Positions 1 to 6,477 of a stretch of DNA of 10,737 nt are shown here, piece by piece. This stretch comes from Actinomycetes bacterium (GTDB lineage Bacteria; Actinomycetota; Acidimicrobiia; Acidimicrobiales; RAAP-2): positions 1 to 10,737 of the forward strand of contig JAJXXB010000176.1 in NCBI GenBank assembly GCA_021781315.1, read 5' to 3'. The position numbers and the translations under genes were made by a program. Positions within the stretch are counted from its first letter, which is position 1, and the number at the start of each line of letters is the position of its first letter. Under the pieces are notes generated by a model. That model saw only the letters and a list, made by a program, of their open reading frames with translations, ran no database searches and was not told the DNA's origin.

Positions 1-2
1 TC

Positions 3-254
3 TACAGCTCGGGAGCTTCCTGGGGCATCGGATTCGGCATGGCCCGCCAGGATCTCCAAGGGCAGTACCAGGGCGCGTACGCCTTGGGCCGCAACCTCAT
101 CGGCGTCCTCGGCCCGCTTATCGTCATCTCGACGGCGGTCTCCCTGGGCCGCACCGGCTGGATCGTGCTCGCCGGCGCGCTCGTCGTCATCGGTGCGGCC
201 TTCGACCCTCTCGTGCGTAGCTACCTGCGCGCGACGCAGCCCGCGCCCGGTTGA
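3..254 (+). CDS. MFS transporter, C-terminal part (5' truncated by window edge)
   Basis: The frame is open from the left edge to TGA at 252-254, giving 83 residues; the true start lies outside the window. The visible part reads as the last two membrane segments of a major facilitator superfamily permease. A short loop containing RQDLQGQYQGAYALGRNL matches the family's common 'P.. RG.YQG.Y.L....G...GP' pattern at the entry to a late helix. It is followed by a hydrophobic helix (LIGVLGPLIVISTAV) and, after a Gly-Arg-Thr-Gly turn, a second one (WIVLAGALVVIGAAF). The tail is short and basic with no extra domain. Third codon positions are almost all G or C. The substrate cannot be read from this fragment. 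The next gene is convergent. Confidence 0.75.
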   Translation, partial: YSSGASWGIGFGMARQDLQGQYQGAYALGRNLIGVLGPLIVISTAVSLGRTGWIVLAGALVVIGAAFDPLVRSYLRATQPAPG

Positions 255-270
255 CGACGTCGCGACGTCG
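255..270. repeat. 16-bp perfect palindrome after the MFS stop codon
   Basis: CGACGTCGCGACGTCG reads the same on both strands and begins on the base after the TGA of the upstream gene. It sits in the 39-bp gap between convergent genes ending at 254 and 294. There is no loop and no T-run after it, so it is not a classical intrinsic terminator. It could help stop transcription from both sides, bind a dimeric protein, or be a chance product of CG-rich sequence. Confidence 0.5.
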
Positions 271-293
271 ACGTTACGGGTGAGATGAGGCGC

Positions 294-524
294 CTAGGCC
301 ACCCGGTTGCGCCGCGTGGGAGCCGCGCACTCGCGGCACAGCGTCACCGAGGACGGCTCGGCCTCGGGGCTGCCGACGGCGCGCAGTACTCGTACCACGG
401 CGCTGGCGCGACAGGACCCCTGGTGCCAGCACGTGCGGCGCGAGCAGCGACAGGCGCCGGACGCCGGGGTGCGCAGGGAGGTCACGGCAGAGGTGGGAAC
501 GGTCGAGTCGGGCACGATCTCCAT
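294..524 (-). CDS. Small cysteine-rich protein, possible metal-binding, function unknown
   Basis: This 76-residue protein has six cysteines in two groups: C25, C27, C32 and C38 in one (CRCSRRTCWHQGSC), and C63 and C66 near the end (LCREC). That spacing suggests a zinc-binding fold, with the CxxC pair as one half of the site. The rest is basic, with an Arg-rich C-terminus. I do not recognise the family, and the cysteine spacing does not fit WhiB. Third codon positions are strongly GC, which supports real coding. An in-frame start exists 13 codons earlier at 563, but I chose ATG at 524 because a TATATT hexamer lies exactly 6 nt upstream and the extra residues would be encoded by promoter sequence. 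There is no Shine-Dalgarno. The gene lies downstream of the psp cluster on the same strand but has its own promoter signal. Confidence 0.65.
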   Translation of the reverse strand: MEIVPDSTVPTSAVTSLRTPASGACRCSRRTCWHQGSCRASAVVRVLRAVGSPEAEPSSVTLCRECAAPTRRNRVA

Positions 525-530
525 GACTGA

Positions 531-536
531 AATATA
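531..536 (-). promoter_or_regulatory. -10 element TATATT for a leaderless transcript
   Basis: TATATT on the minus strand is followed by 6 nt and then the ATG at 524. Transcription would therefore begin at or next to the A of the start codon. No TTGACA-like -35 is evident, which is common in actinobacterial promoters. No ribosome-binding site is present between it and the gene. Confidence 0.6.
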
Positions 537-616
537 CGTCGCGTGAGCCCGGCGAGGTGGCATTTCTCGACGCTCGCCAGGGGAATCGTCCCGGTCGCGC
601 GAACGCGGTCAGGGCC

Positions 617-1192
617 TCAGTTGACCGGCAGGTTCCACAGCGCCATCCAGCGCGACAGGTCCTTTTCCATGGGCAGGTCGCCCTCGAGGAAGGAACGCAC
701 CCGCAGTTCGAGTTCGTTGTCGCGCTGGTTCGCGCCCGTGGGGGCGAAGGGGTAGAAGGTGCCCTGCTTTAAGAGGTAGACGAGGCGGACCGAGCCCTCA
801 CCCGGCGGCGTCGCCGGCACGAACCCGAAGACCGCGCACAGCAGGCGCGGCCCCAGGCCGTGCTCGACGAGGGTCGTGTTGGCGCCGTGGATGCGAGTCA
901 CCAAGTTCTCGATGTCGCCGTCGTGGATGACGAGCCACGTGAAGCCCAGGTCGTCGGTCGTGACCGACATGGCCACCTTGCCCTCGTCGAAATTGAGCAG
1001 GGCCTCGATGTCGGCTTCGCTGGTGATCGAGGCCTCGCCGCTACCAGCCTTGAAGCACAGGCCCGCCTCGCCGGAGGTGACGAGGTCGAGCTGGCTCTGT
1101 AGCGTCAGGGCGGCGGTGGGCAGTGCGAAGAGGTTGTCGAGCTTGGGCTGGACCTGAGGAGTGCGCCCGAAGAGGACGTCGCGCAGACCCAC
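617..1192 (-). CDS. pspAB: PspA-associated protein PspAB
   Basis: This 191-residue soluble protein matches the actinobacterial PspAB family in length and signature. The N-terminus MGLRDVLFGRT is typical, followed by 'LDNLFALPTAALTLQ' (residues 18-32), a mixed alpha/beta core, and the C-terminal 'LVYLLKQGTFYPFAP' and 'RDNELELRVRSFL' segments (138-169). The molecular role is not established; the family is known for travelling with PspA and the membrane protease HtpX in envelope-stress loci. The start codon is GTG at 1192, sharing one base with the htpX stop (TAGTG). There is no clear Shine-Dalgarno, so translation is probably coupled to htpX. It is the last gene of the operon, and no convincing terminator follows before position 564. 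Family assignment is from recall of the signature, with good but not complete certainty. Confidence 0.85.
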   Translation of the reverse strand: MGLRDVLFGRTPQVQPKLDNLFALPTAALTLQSQLDLVTSGEAGLCFKAGSGEASITSEADIEALLNFDEGKVAMSVTTDDLGFTWLVIHDGDIENLVTRIHGANTTLVEHGLGPRLLCAVFGFVPATPPGEGSVRLVYLLKQGTFYPFAPTGANQRDNELELRVRSFLEGDLPMEKDLSRWMALWNLPVN

Positions 1193-2097
1193 TAGCCGTT
1201 GAGTTCGCGCTCGAGCTTGTTGAGCTGGTCGAGGCGCTTTTCCAGCGACGGGTGCGTTGAGAACAGCGACGCCGCCGTGCCGCCGGCGAGGGCCGGCGCG
1301 AAGAAGAAGGCGTTCATCCCCTCGGCCTGGCGCAGGTCGGTGCGCGGGATCTTGCCGATGTCGCCGGTGACGTGCACGAGGGCGCTCGCCAGCACGCTGG
1401 GCTTGCCGATCAGGATCGCCCCGGAGCGGTCCGCGGACAGCTCACGGTAGCGAGAGAGCGTCATCGTGAGCAGGTAGGCGATCACGTAGATCACGATCGA
1501 CACCAGCCAGGTCACCATCTCGAGCAGGACGATGTTCTCGCCGTCGCGGCTGCGTCCGCCGCCGGAGAACATCGCTCCCCACATGGCGATGCGACTTACG
1601 AGTCCGGCCAGCATGCCCACGCCCGAGGCGATCGTCATCACCGCCACGTCGCGGTGGGCGACGTGGCTCAACTCGTGGGCGAGGACCGCCTCCAACTCCT
1701 CGTCGGGTAGGCGATTCATCAGGCCGCGCGTCGCGCAGATCACCGCGTGGTTGGGATTGCGACCCGTGGCGAACGCGTTGGGGATGTCGATCTCGGCCAC
1801 GCCCACGCGCGGCTTGGGGACGTTGCTCAGCAGGCAGAGCCGGTCGACGATCTGGTGCAGGCGCGGCTCCTGCTGGGGCGTGACCTCGTGGGCGCGCATG
1901 GAGAACATGGCGATCTTGTCCGAGAAGTAGTACTGCGAGAACAGCATCGCGGCCGCGATGACGATGACGACGCCGGTCGACAGGCCGATGCGAATGAGCA
2001 ACGTGACGATGATCGCGTAGAGCAGCACGAGCGCGAGGCCCGTGACGAACATGCGCAGGTTGAGACCCGGGTCGCTTTCGATCTTCGACTTGGCCAC
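1192..2097 (-). CDS. htpX: Membrane zinc metalloprotease HtpX
   Basis: This 301-residue member of the M48 family is a membrane-bound zinc endopeptidase that degrades misfolded membrane proteins. The zinc site is intact: HELSH at 141-145 supplies two histidines and the catalytic glutamate, and E219 in 'SRYRELSADRSGA' is the likely third ligand. Two N-terminal membrane segments (about 16-38 and 41-56) precede the cytoplasmic catalytic part. Two more hydrophobic stretches (about 152-176 and 190-214) lie between the zinc motifs, the usual HtpX topology. The start is GTG at 2097, only 2 nt after the pspA stop. Its Shine-Dalgarno AGGAGAA is formed by the last codons of pspA, so the two genes are cotranscribed and probably coupled. 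The neighbourhood fits quality control of a stressed membrane. Confidence 0.95.
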   Translation of the reverse strand: MAKSKIESDPGLNLRMFVTGLALVLLYAIIVTLLIRIGLSTGVVIVIAAAMLFSQYYFSDKIAMFSMRAHEVTPQQEPRLHQIVDRLCLLSNVPKPRVGVAEIDIPNAFATGRNPNHAVICATRGLMNRLPDEELEAVLAHELSHVAHRDVAVMTIASGVGMLAGLVSRIAMWGAMFSGGGRSRDGENIVLLEMVTWLVSIVIYVIAYLLTMTLSRYRELSADRSGAILIGKPSVLASALVHVTGDIGKIPRTDLRQAEGMNAFFFAPALAGGTAASLFSTHPSLEKRLDQLNKLERELNG

Positions 2098-2099
2098 GA

Positions 2100-2828
2100 C
2101 TACTTCTCCTCGCCCGCGGCGAGCTGGCCGCCCTCGGCCATCTGGGCCTTGAGGGCGGCGAGTTGGGCGTCGACGTTCGTCGACGCGCCCGCCTTGTCCA
2201 GCTGGGCCTGAATGTCGTCGGTGGAGCTCGTGAGGTCGGTCAGGGCCCCCGAGGCGAGAAGCTCGTCCAGGGCGCCGCTGCGCGCCTGCATCTCGGCGAC
2301 CTTGTCCTGGGCGCGCTGCATGGCTGCGCCCGCGTCGCCCATCGAGGTCGAGATGCCGCTGACCGCCTCGGACACGTGCGCCGAGGCCTCGGCCGCGGTG
2401 TAGGAGGCCTTGATGGTCTCCTTCTTGGTGCGGAAGGCCTCGACCTCGCTCTGGAGCCGTTGGGCGGTCTCGGTGAGCTTCTCCTCCTGCTCGACGATGG
2501 TGGCGTGCTGGGTGTCGAGGTCCTTCAGCTGGGCCGCGATCGCCTCGCGGCGCGTCAGCGCCTCACGCGCCAGCGGCTCGTTGTTCTGGGCCAACGCGTC
2601 CTTGGCCTGGCCGGCCAGCTTGTCGCCCTGGGCCTTGAGCTGCTCGGCCTGGATCTCGACGCGCTTGCGGGCCGTCGCGACGTCGGCGACGGCGCGCTTG
2701 ACCTTGGTCAGATTCTCCAACTGCTGCTCGTAGGAGAGATCGAGCGTCTGGCGCGGGTCTTCCATCTTGTTCAGCGCGGCGTTGGACTTCGCCTGAAAGA
2801 TCGTCTGAACACGCTTCATCAGTCCCAT
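2100..2828 (-). CDS. pspA: PspA/IM30 family envelope-stress protein
   Basis: This is a 242-residue phage-shock-protein A homologue, an ESCRT-III-like protein that assembles on the inner face of a damaged membrane. It begins MGLMKRVQTIFQAKSNAALNKMEDP, the typical amphipathic N-terminal helix followed by the conserved 'DP' turn (about residues 24-25). Long heptad-rich helices rich in Ala, Glu, Gln and Lys run from about 30 to 190. A short Ala/Gly-rich tail follows. No cysteine or membrane span is present. The start ATG at 2828 is fixed by a near-perfect Shine-Dalgarno (AAGGAGGT, 5 nt spacing). It leads the pspA-htpX-pspAB operon and has its own promoter region in the 56-bp gap after purE. No pspC, clgR or pspAA gene is present in this window. 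Confidence 0.95.
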   Translation of the reverse strand: MGLMKRVQTIFQAKSNAALNKMEDPRQTLDLSYEQQLENLTKVKRAVADVATARKRVEIQAEQLKAQGDKLAGQAKDALAQNNEPLAREALTRREAIAAQLKDLDTQHATIVEQEEKLTETAQRLQSEVEAFRTKKETIKASYTAAEASAHVSEAVSGISTSMGDAGAAMQRAQDKVAEMQARSGALDELLASGALTDLTSSTDDIQAQLDKAGASTNVDAQLAALKAQMAEGGQLAAGEEK

Positions 2829-2833
2829 GAAGG

Positions 2834-2841
2834 ACCTCCTT
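2834..2841 (-). promoter_or_regulatory. Strong Shine-Dalgarno of pspA
   Basis: AAGGAGGT on the minus strand lies 5 nt before the pspA ATG. It is the strongest ribosome-binding site in the window and shows that pspA is made from a leadered mRNA, unlike most neighbouring genes. Confidence 0.85.
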
Positions 2842-2847
2842 GTCTTT

Positions 2848-2860
2848 CCCTAGACTAGGG
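2848..2860 (-). promoter_or_regulatory. Palindrome CCCTAGACTAGGG overlapping the likely pspA -10
   Basis: This 13-bp element is a perfect 6-1-6 inverted repeat. On the minus strand it contains TAGTCT (2857-2852), a TANNNT -10 hexamer that would place the transcript start near 2845 and give a leader of about 17 nt carrying the Shine-Dalgarno. A repressor bound here would block the promoter directly. Alternatively the symmetry is incidental. The -35 region shows no clear sigma-70 hexamer; GCGAAC lies about 17 nt upstream of the -10. Confidence 0.45.
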
Positions 2861-2884
2861 GGCGAGAATCCCCGTTCGCGGTCG

Positions 2885-3373
2885 CTATTCGCGCGGCAGC
2901 GTCCGGTCCTGGCGGGTCGCCTGCTCGATCAGTTCACGCCGGTACGCCTCGAGGGACGCGGCGAGCGCCTCGTCGGCCAGTCCCAGCATCCGCGCGGCCA
3001 GCAGTCCAGCGTTGGTCGCCCCGTTGACGGCCACCGTGGCCACCGGTACGCCGCGGGGCATCTGGACGATCGAGAGCAGGGAATCGAGCCCGTCCAGGCG
3101 CGACAGGGCGATCGGCACCCCGATCACCGGCAGGGTGGTCAACGAGGCCAGCATCCCGGGCAGGTGGGCGGCGCCGCCGGCGCCGGCGATGATCACGCGC
3201 AGGCCCCGTTCGCGTGCGCCGCGCCCGTAGTCGACCATGGCCTCGGGGGTGCGGTGGGCGGAGACCACGTGCACTTCGTGGGGGATCGCGAAGTGGTCCA
3301 GCACCGTGACCGCGTCGGCCATCACCTCATAGTCCGAGGAACTGCCCATCACCACGCCGATCAGTGGCTCCAT
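2885..3373 (-). CDS. purE: 5-(carboxyamino)imidazole ribonucleotide mutase (PurE)
   Basis: This 162-residue class I PurE converts N5-CAIR to CAIR in de novo purine synthesis. Signature segments are all present: MGSSSD at 9-14 (phosphate/substrate loop), VVSAHRTPE at 36-44 with the catalytic His40, and [12 protein letters not shown] at 63-74. The substrate-binding '[33 protein letters not shown]' region follows in the second half. Length matches the bacterial family. The reading frame stays open far upstream, but that extension only runs antiframe through purK. The true start is ATG at 3373, overlapping the purK stop by one base (TGATG), which implies translational coupling and equal output of the two sequential enzymes. 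Confidence 0.96.
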   Translation of the reverse strand: MEPLIGVVMGSSSDYEVMADAVTVLDHFAIPHEVHVVSAHRTPEAMVDYGRGARERGLRVIIAGAGGAAHLPGMLASLTTLPVIGVPIALSRLDGLDSLLSIVQMPRGVPVATVAVNGATNAGLLAARMLGLADEALAASLEAYRRELIEQATRQDRTLPRE

Positions 3374-4515
3374 CACGCCTCCCGCGTCCCGGTTCCGTAG
3401 GCCCGGGCACTCTCCCATGCTGTCACGTGCGCCGCGCCCGCGTCGGGTCCGACCACCGTCACGTGTCCGAGTTTGCGCCGCGGGCGCCAGGCCTTGCCGT
3501 AGTCGTGCACGTGCGCACCGGGCACGGCGCTCGCCGCGGCGATCGAGCCGGGCTCGCTCGCGCCCACGACGTTGACCATCACGGCCGCGCCGGCTACCGG
3601 GGACGTCGAGCCCAGAGGTTGGCCCGAGACGGCTCGCAGGTGGTTCGCGAACTGGCTGGTGGTCGCGCCCTCGATCGTCCAGTGCCCGGTGTTGTGCGGC
3701 CGTAGGGCCACCTCGTTGACGAGCAGGCCCGCGTCGGTGACGAAGAGCTCGACGGCGAGGATCCCGACGACGCCGGAGAGCTCGGCGATGCGCGTCGCGA
3801 GCTCGGCCGCGGCGCCGGCGAACTCCGCCGGGGCTGGGTAGACGGTCTCGACGCACATGCCCTCGCGCTGGAGGGTCGTCACCAGCGGATAGAGGGCCAT
3901 CTCGCCACTGACGGCGCGAACGAGAACCTGGGAGAGCTCACCGCGCAGGTCGAGGCGCTCTTCGACGACCGCGTCGCCGGCGATGTCGTCGATGGCGTCC
4001 TTCGTCGCGCCGACGTCGGCGGGAAAGAGCACTCCGCGCCCGTCGTAGCCGCCCCGCGCAGCCTTGACGACGGGCGGGCCGTCGAGGGTGGCGAGGAAGG
4101 TGGCCAGGGCCGGATCGTCGCCGCTTCCAACGATCACGTAGCGGGGCACCGCGATGCCGGCCGCCTCGAACTGGCGACGCTGGTGAGCCTTGTCGACGGC
4201 GAAGGCGAGCGCCGCGGCGTTGGGCCGCACCGCGACGCGCCCTTCAAGCGCGGCGATCTGGGCGAGGTCGATCAACTCGTGGTCGAAGGTGACGACGTCG
4301 ACGGCGTCGGCGAGACGCGCGAGGGCCCCGGCATCGCGGGCCTCGCCCACCAGGGCGGCGTCGCAGGTCGCCACCGCGGCGTCGTCGGGAGAGGTGGCGA
4401 GAACGGTGAGATGCACCCCGACCTCGTGAGCCTCCTCGCCCATCATGCGCGCGAGCTGGCCGCCGCCCACCACTCCCACGCGGACCTGACGGCTAGGTTG
4501 GGGCTCACGCGGCAC
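3373..4515 (-). CDS. purK: 5-(carboxyamino)imidazole ribonucleotide synthase (PurK)
   Basis: This 380-residue ATP-grasp enzyme carboxylates AIR to N5-CAIR using ATP and bicarbonate, the step before PurE. The N-terminal nucleotide-fold motif [13 protein letters not shown] spans 13-25. The ATP-grasp glycine-rich loop [11 protein letters not shown] is at 151-161. The metal/ATP-binding '[20 protein letters not shown]' segment is at about 264-283, and the C-terminal '[14 protein letters not shown]' signature at 341-354. The start is GTG at 4515, with TATCGT exactly 6 nt upstream and no Shine-Dalgarno, so the mRNA is probably leaderless. GTG codons further in (residue 13 or 15) would clip the nucleotide-binding strand. 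It is divergent from the LLM gene with a 29-bp gap. Confidence 0.95.
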   Translation of the reverse strand: MPREPQPSRQVRVGVVGGGQLARMMGEEAHEVGVHLTVLATSPDDAAVATCDAALVGEARDAGALARLADAVDVVTFDHELIDLAQIAALEGRVAVRPNAAALAFAVDKAHQRRQFEAAGIAVPRYVIVGSGDDPALATFLATLDGPPVVKAARGGYDGRGVLFPADVGATKDAIDDIAGDAVVEERLDLRGELSQVLVRAVSGEMALYPLVTTLQREGMCVETVYPAPAEFAGAAAELATRIAELSGVVGILAVELFVTDAGLLVNEVALRPHNTGHWTIEGATTSQFANHLRAVSGQPLGSTSPVAGAAVMVNVVGASEPGSIAAASAVPGAHVHDYGKAWRPRRKLGHVTVVGPDAGAAHVTAWESARAYGTGTREA

Positions 4516-4521
4516 GCCGCC

Positions 4522-4527
4522 ACGATA
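4522..4527 (-). promoter_or_regulatory. -10 element TATCGT for leaderless purK
   Basis: TATCGT on the minus strand is followed by 6 nt and the GTG at 4515. It lies in the 29-bp gap shared with the divergent gene at 4545, inside a small CGATATCG palindrome (4523-4530). Confidence 0.5.
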
Positions 4528-4544
4528 TCGGGCAGGGGGTCACG

Positions 4545-5453
4545 ATGAAGATCGCAGTGGGACTCGACGTCGACGGATCGGTGGATGACACGATCGAGCG
4601 GGCGCGCGACCTCGTCGCACGGGGACTGACCTCGCTGTGGGCGTCGCAGATCTTCGGTCCGGACACCCTGACCCTCTTGGCGCTGATCGGACGCGAGTTG
4701 CCGAGCGTGGACCTCGGCACGGCCGTGGTGCCGATCCAGCCGCGTCACCCCACGATGCTCGCCGCCCAGGCCCGCACGGTCCAAGACGCCATCGGCGGGC
4801 ACCTCTCCCTCGGCGTGGGCCTCTCGCACCAGGTGGTCGTCGAGGGTCTCTGGGGCCTGCCCTTTGACCGCCCGGCGAGCTACATGCGCGAGTACCTGGC
4901 GGCGCTCGCGCCGATGCTGCGCGGCGAGAAGATCTCGGTGGCGGGCGAGCGAGTGCGCGTGACGACGACCGGGCCGCTCGGACCGCCGAACGCCGCGGCA
5001 CCGAGCCTGCTCGTGGCCGCCCTGGGCGAGAGGATGCTCGACCTCGCCGGTAGCGTGGCCGACGGGACGATCCTGTGGATGACCGGTCCCAAGACCATCG
5101 CCGGTCACATCGTGCCGCGCATCGCCGCCGCTGCGGTAGCCGCGGGGCGTCCCGCCCCGCGGGTCGTGTGCTCGGCGCCCATCACGGTGACCGATGACGC
5201 CGTCAGCGCGCGCGAGCGGATCAACAAGACGCTCGCGATCTACGGGACGCTGCCGAGCTACGCCGCGATGTTCGAGCGCGAGGGCGCGACCCAGCCAGCC
5301 GAGATCAGCCTCATCGGCACCCGCGAGGAGGTCCTCGAGCAACTGGACGTCTACGCCGAGGCCGGGGTGACGGAGTTCTCCGGGGCGGTGATCGGCTCAC
5401 GCGACGAGCGCGAGGCGACCCTCGAGCTGCTCGCGGGGTATCCGAGCGCCTGA
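4545..5453 (+). CDS. LLM-class (F420-dependent type) oxidoreductase
   Basis: This 302-residue protein has the luciferase-like TIM-barrel fold. Visible family marks are the first beta strand MKIAVGLDVD, 'LTSLWASQIFGPDTLTLLALI' (28-48), the cofactor-binding 'LGTAVVPIQPRHPTMLAAQARTVQ' region (57-80), 'GGHLSLGVGLSH' (84-95), the 'PASYMREYL' helix (110-118) and 'VADGTILWMTGP' (171-182). In actinobacteria such proteins use the deazaflavin F420 to reduce varied substrates. The substrate here cannot be read from sequence, and FMN use is not excluded. The start ATG at 4545 has a G-rich Shine-Dalgarno (AGGGGGT, 4534-4540) 4 nt upstream. It runs away from purK and is followed by the DoxX gene after 52 bp. 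No F420 biosynthesis gene is in the window. Confidence 0.9.
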   Translation: MKIAVGLDVDGSVDDTIERARDLVARGLTSLWASQIFGPDTLTLLALIGRELPSVDLGTAVVPIQPRHPTMLAAQARTVQDAIGGHLSLGVGLSHQVVVEGLWGLPFDRPASYMREYLAALAPMLRGEKISVAGERVRVTTTGPLGPPNAAAPSLLVAALGERMLDLAGSVADGTILWMTGPKTIAGHIVPRIAAAAVAAGRPAPRVVCSAPITVTDDAVSARERINKTLAIYGTLPSYAAMFEREGATQPAEISLIGTREEVLEQLDVYAEAGVTEFSGAVIGSRDEREATLELLAGYPSA

Positions 5454-5476
5454 ACGAGCCCGCGGAGCCCTTTGAC

Positions 5477-5500
5477 TAGAGTGGGCGGGCGATTAAGGAG
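5477..5500 (+). promoter_or_regulatory. Possible -10 (TAGAGT) and Shine-Dalgarno (AAGGAG) of the DoxX gene
   Basis: TAGAGT at 5477-5482 fits the TANNNT -10 pattern. AAGGAG at 5495-5500 lies 5 nt before the ATG at 5506. Together they suggest the DoxX gene can be transcribed separately from the LLM gene, from a start near 5490 with a short leader. No convincing -35 is visible. The Shine-Dalgarno is certain; the -10 is tentative. Confidence 0.5.
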
Positions 5501-5505
5501 TCTCC

Positions 5506-5874
5506 ATGGCGGCCGTGGCCAGCATCATCTCGATCATGTTGTTTCTTGTGTTCGTCTCGGGCGGCATCCAGAAGGTGACGTTCAATCCTCTGATGTCGGC
5601 GAGCGCGGCGCGCCTGGGCTTTTCCAAGTCGGCCTATCAGCGACTCGGAATCCTCGAGATCCTCGGGGGGCTGGGTCTGCTCGTCGGCCTCTCGGCGACG
5701 GGCACGTCGATCTGGGCGATTCTCAACGACGTGGCGGCGGGGGCTCTGACCATCATGATGATCCTGGCCGTGGGCACCCACCTTCGACACGGCGAGAAGT
5801 GGCGCGCCTACGCGCCGGCCTTGATTCTGGCGGTCGCCGCCCTCGTGGAGCTGGTCCTGCGCCTGTCCGCCTAA
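5506..5874 (+). CDS. DoxX-family small membrane protein
   Basis: This 122-residue integral membrane protein has four predicted helices (about 4-20, 47-63, 68-92 and 103-120). That is the size and layout of the DoxX/DoxD-like family. The first helix ends in 'FVSGGIQKV', matching the family's common 'l.aG..Kl' pattern, and the second starts 'RLGILEILGGLGLLVGL'. Some members associate with redox or thiol-stress proteins, but most are unassigned, and nothing here gives a substrate. The start is fixed by AAGGAG 5 nt upstream of ATG. Its TAA stop overlaps the TAG stop of the convergent DsbA-like gene by 4 nt, leaving no room for a terminator. Confidence 0.8.
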   Translation: MAAVASIISIMLFLVFVSGGIQKVTFNPLMSASAARLGFSKSAYQRLGILEILGGLGLLVGLSATGTSIWAILNDVAAGALTIMMILAVGTHLRHGEKWRAYAPALILAVAALVELVLRLSA

Positions 5875-6461
5875 CGCGGTAGTTGGGTGTGCTTGAACTC
5901 GTTGAGTTCGGGCTCGTACATCATCGTGATCAGGCGTGTGATCAGGTCGACCGAGTGGCCGGGGTCACTCGGGGGCGTCATGTAGCGCACGAAGGTGGCG
6001 TCGCCGTCGACGACGAAGGTCGGCACTCCGAAGGCCTCGTAGTTGGCGAACTCCTTGTGGGCGGCCCCCAGGACACCGTGGGGACGGCGCGAGGCGAGGT
6101 CGTCAGCGAGCGCGGTCATGTCGACGCCGAGGGGCGCGAGCACCTCGGCGATCTCCGTTATCGTTGTCAGGCGCACACCGCGCTCGTGGCGGGCGAGAAA
6201 CAGGGCCTCGTGTGCGTCGAGGAAGCGCTCGCTCTGCAGGTCGCGCACCGAGATCGAGGCCGCCAGGGCGAGGTTGTCGGCGTCGCGCGCGGGGTCGTCC
6301 CAGACGTCGGGCGCGCCCGCCTCGCGATGTCCCTGGTTGAGCGACCAGGGCACGAAGTTCACCTCGAAGTCCGCGCCGGCGCGTAGGGCGGTCACGACGT
6401 GCAGGTGGATGTTCTTCGCGAAGGGACAGCGGTAGTCGTAGGAGAGGTCGAAGGAGGTCAT
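5871..6461 (-). CDS. DsbA-family thioredoxin-fold protein with a single active-site cysteine
   Basis: This 196-residue protein has the thioredoxin-fold layout with a helical insertion, as in DsbA, FrnE and 2-hydroxychromene-2-carboxylate isomerase proteins. The first strand leads to 'YDYRCPFAKNIH' (8-19), where the usual CxxC is CPFA. Cys12 is the only cysteine in the whole protein. The cis-proline loop is clear in 'FGVPTFVVDG' (144-153; Pro147). Without the second cysteine it cannot form the classic internal disulfide, so it may act through mixed disulfides, glutathione-like thiols or as an isomerase. There is no signal peptide, so it is probably cytoplasmic. ATG at 6461 follows TAGGCT by exactly 6 nt. 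The nuclease gene ends 16 nt upstream on the same strand, so it may also be read through from there. Confidence 0.82.
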   Translation of the reverse strand: MTSFDLSYDYRCPFAKNIHLHVVTALRAGADFEVNFVPWSLNQGHREAGAPDVWDDPARDADNLALAASISVRDLQSERFLDAHEALFLARHERGVRLTTITEIAEVLAPLGVDMTALADDLASRRPHGVLGAAHKEFANYEAFGVPTFVVDGDATFVRYMTPPSDPGHSVDLITRLITMMYEPELNEFKHTQLPR

Positions 6462-6467
6462 TGCCCC

Positions 6468-6473
6468 AGCCTA
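6468..6473 (-). promoter_or_regulatory. -10 element TAGGCT for the DsbA-like gene
   Basis: TAGGCT on the minus strand lies 6 nt before ATG at 6461, in the 16-bp gap after the nuclease stop. The G-rich CTGGGGCA next to the ATG could also act as a weak Shine-Dalgarno, so leaderless initiation is likely but not certain. Confidence 0.45.
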
Positions 6474-6477
6474 GAGA

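Noticed and set aside
285..546. Two plus-strand frames opposite the cysteine-rich gene
   Set aside because: They lack ribosome-binding sites and a coherent protein pattern. The minus strand has the better codon bias and the -10 element.
564..616. Search for a terminator after pspAB
   Set aside because: Only a 4-bp GGGA/TCCC stem without a U-tract is visible, which is not enough support.
2163..2858. Long plus-strand open frame of 231 codons opposite pspA
   Set aside because: It is exactly antisense to pspA, is Leu/Gly/Arg/Val-rich low-complexity sequence, and reads over the pspA promoter. Long antisense frames are expected from the codon bias of a GC-rich gene.
2858..2873. GGGGG-CGAGAAT-CCCC hairpin after purE as a terminator
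   Set aside because: The stem is only 4-5 bp and no T-run follows, so it is too weak to call. It also overlaps the region needed for the pspA promoter.
3374..3856. 161-residue N-terminal extension of PurE
   Set aside because: The extension is Arg-rich nonsense read out of frame through purK. PurE proteins start at the [14 protein letters not shown] segment, and the TGATG junction fits.
4443..5342. 299-residue minus-strand frame opposite the LLM gene
   Set aside because: It is Arg/His/Gly-rich antisense sequence with no domain pattern; the plus-strand LLM family match is clear.
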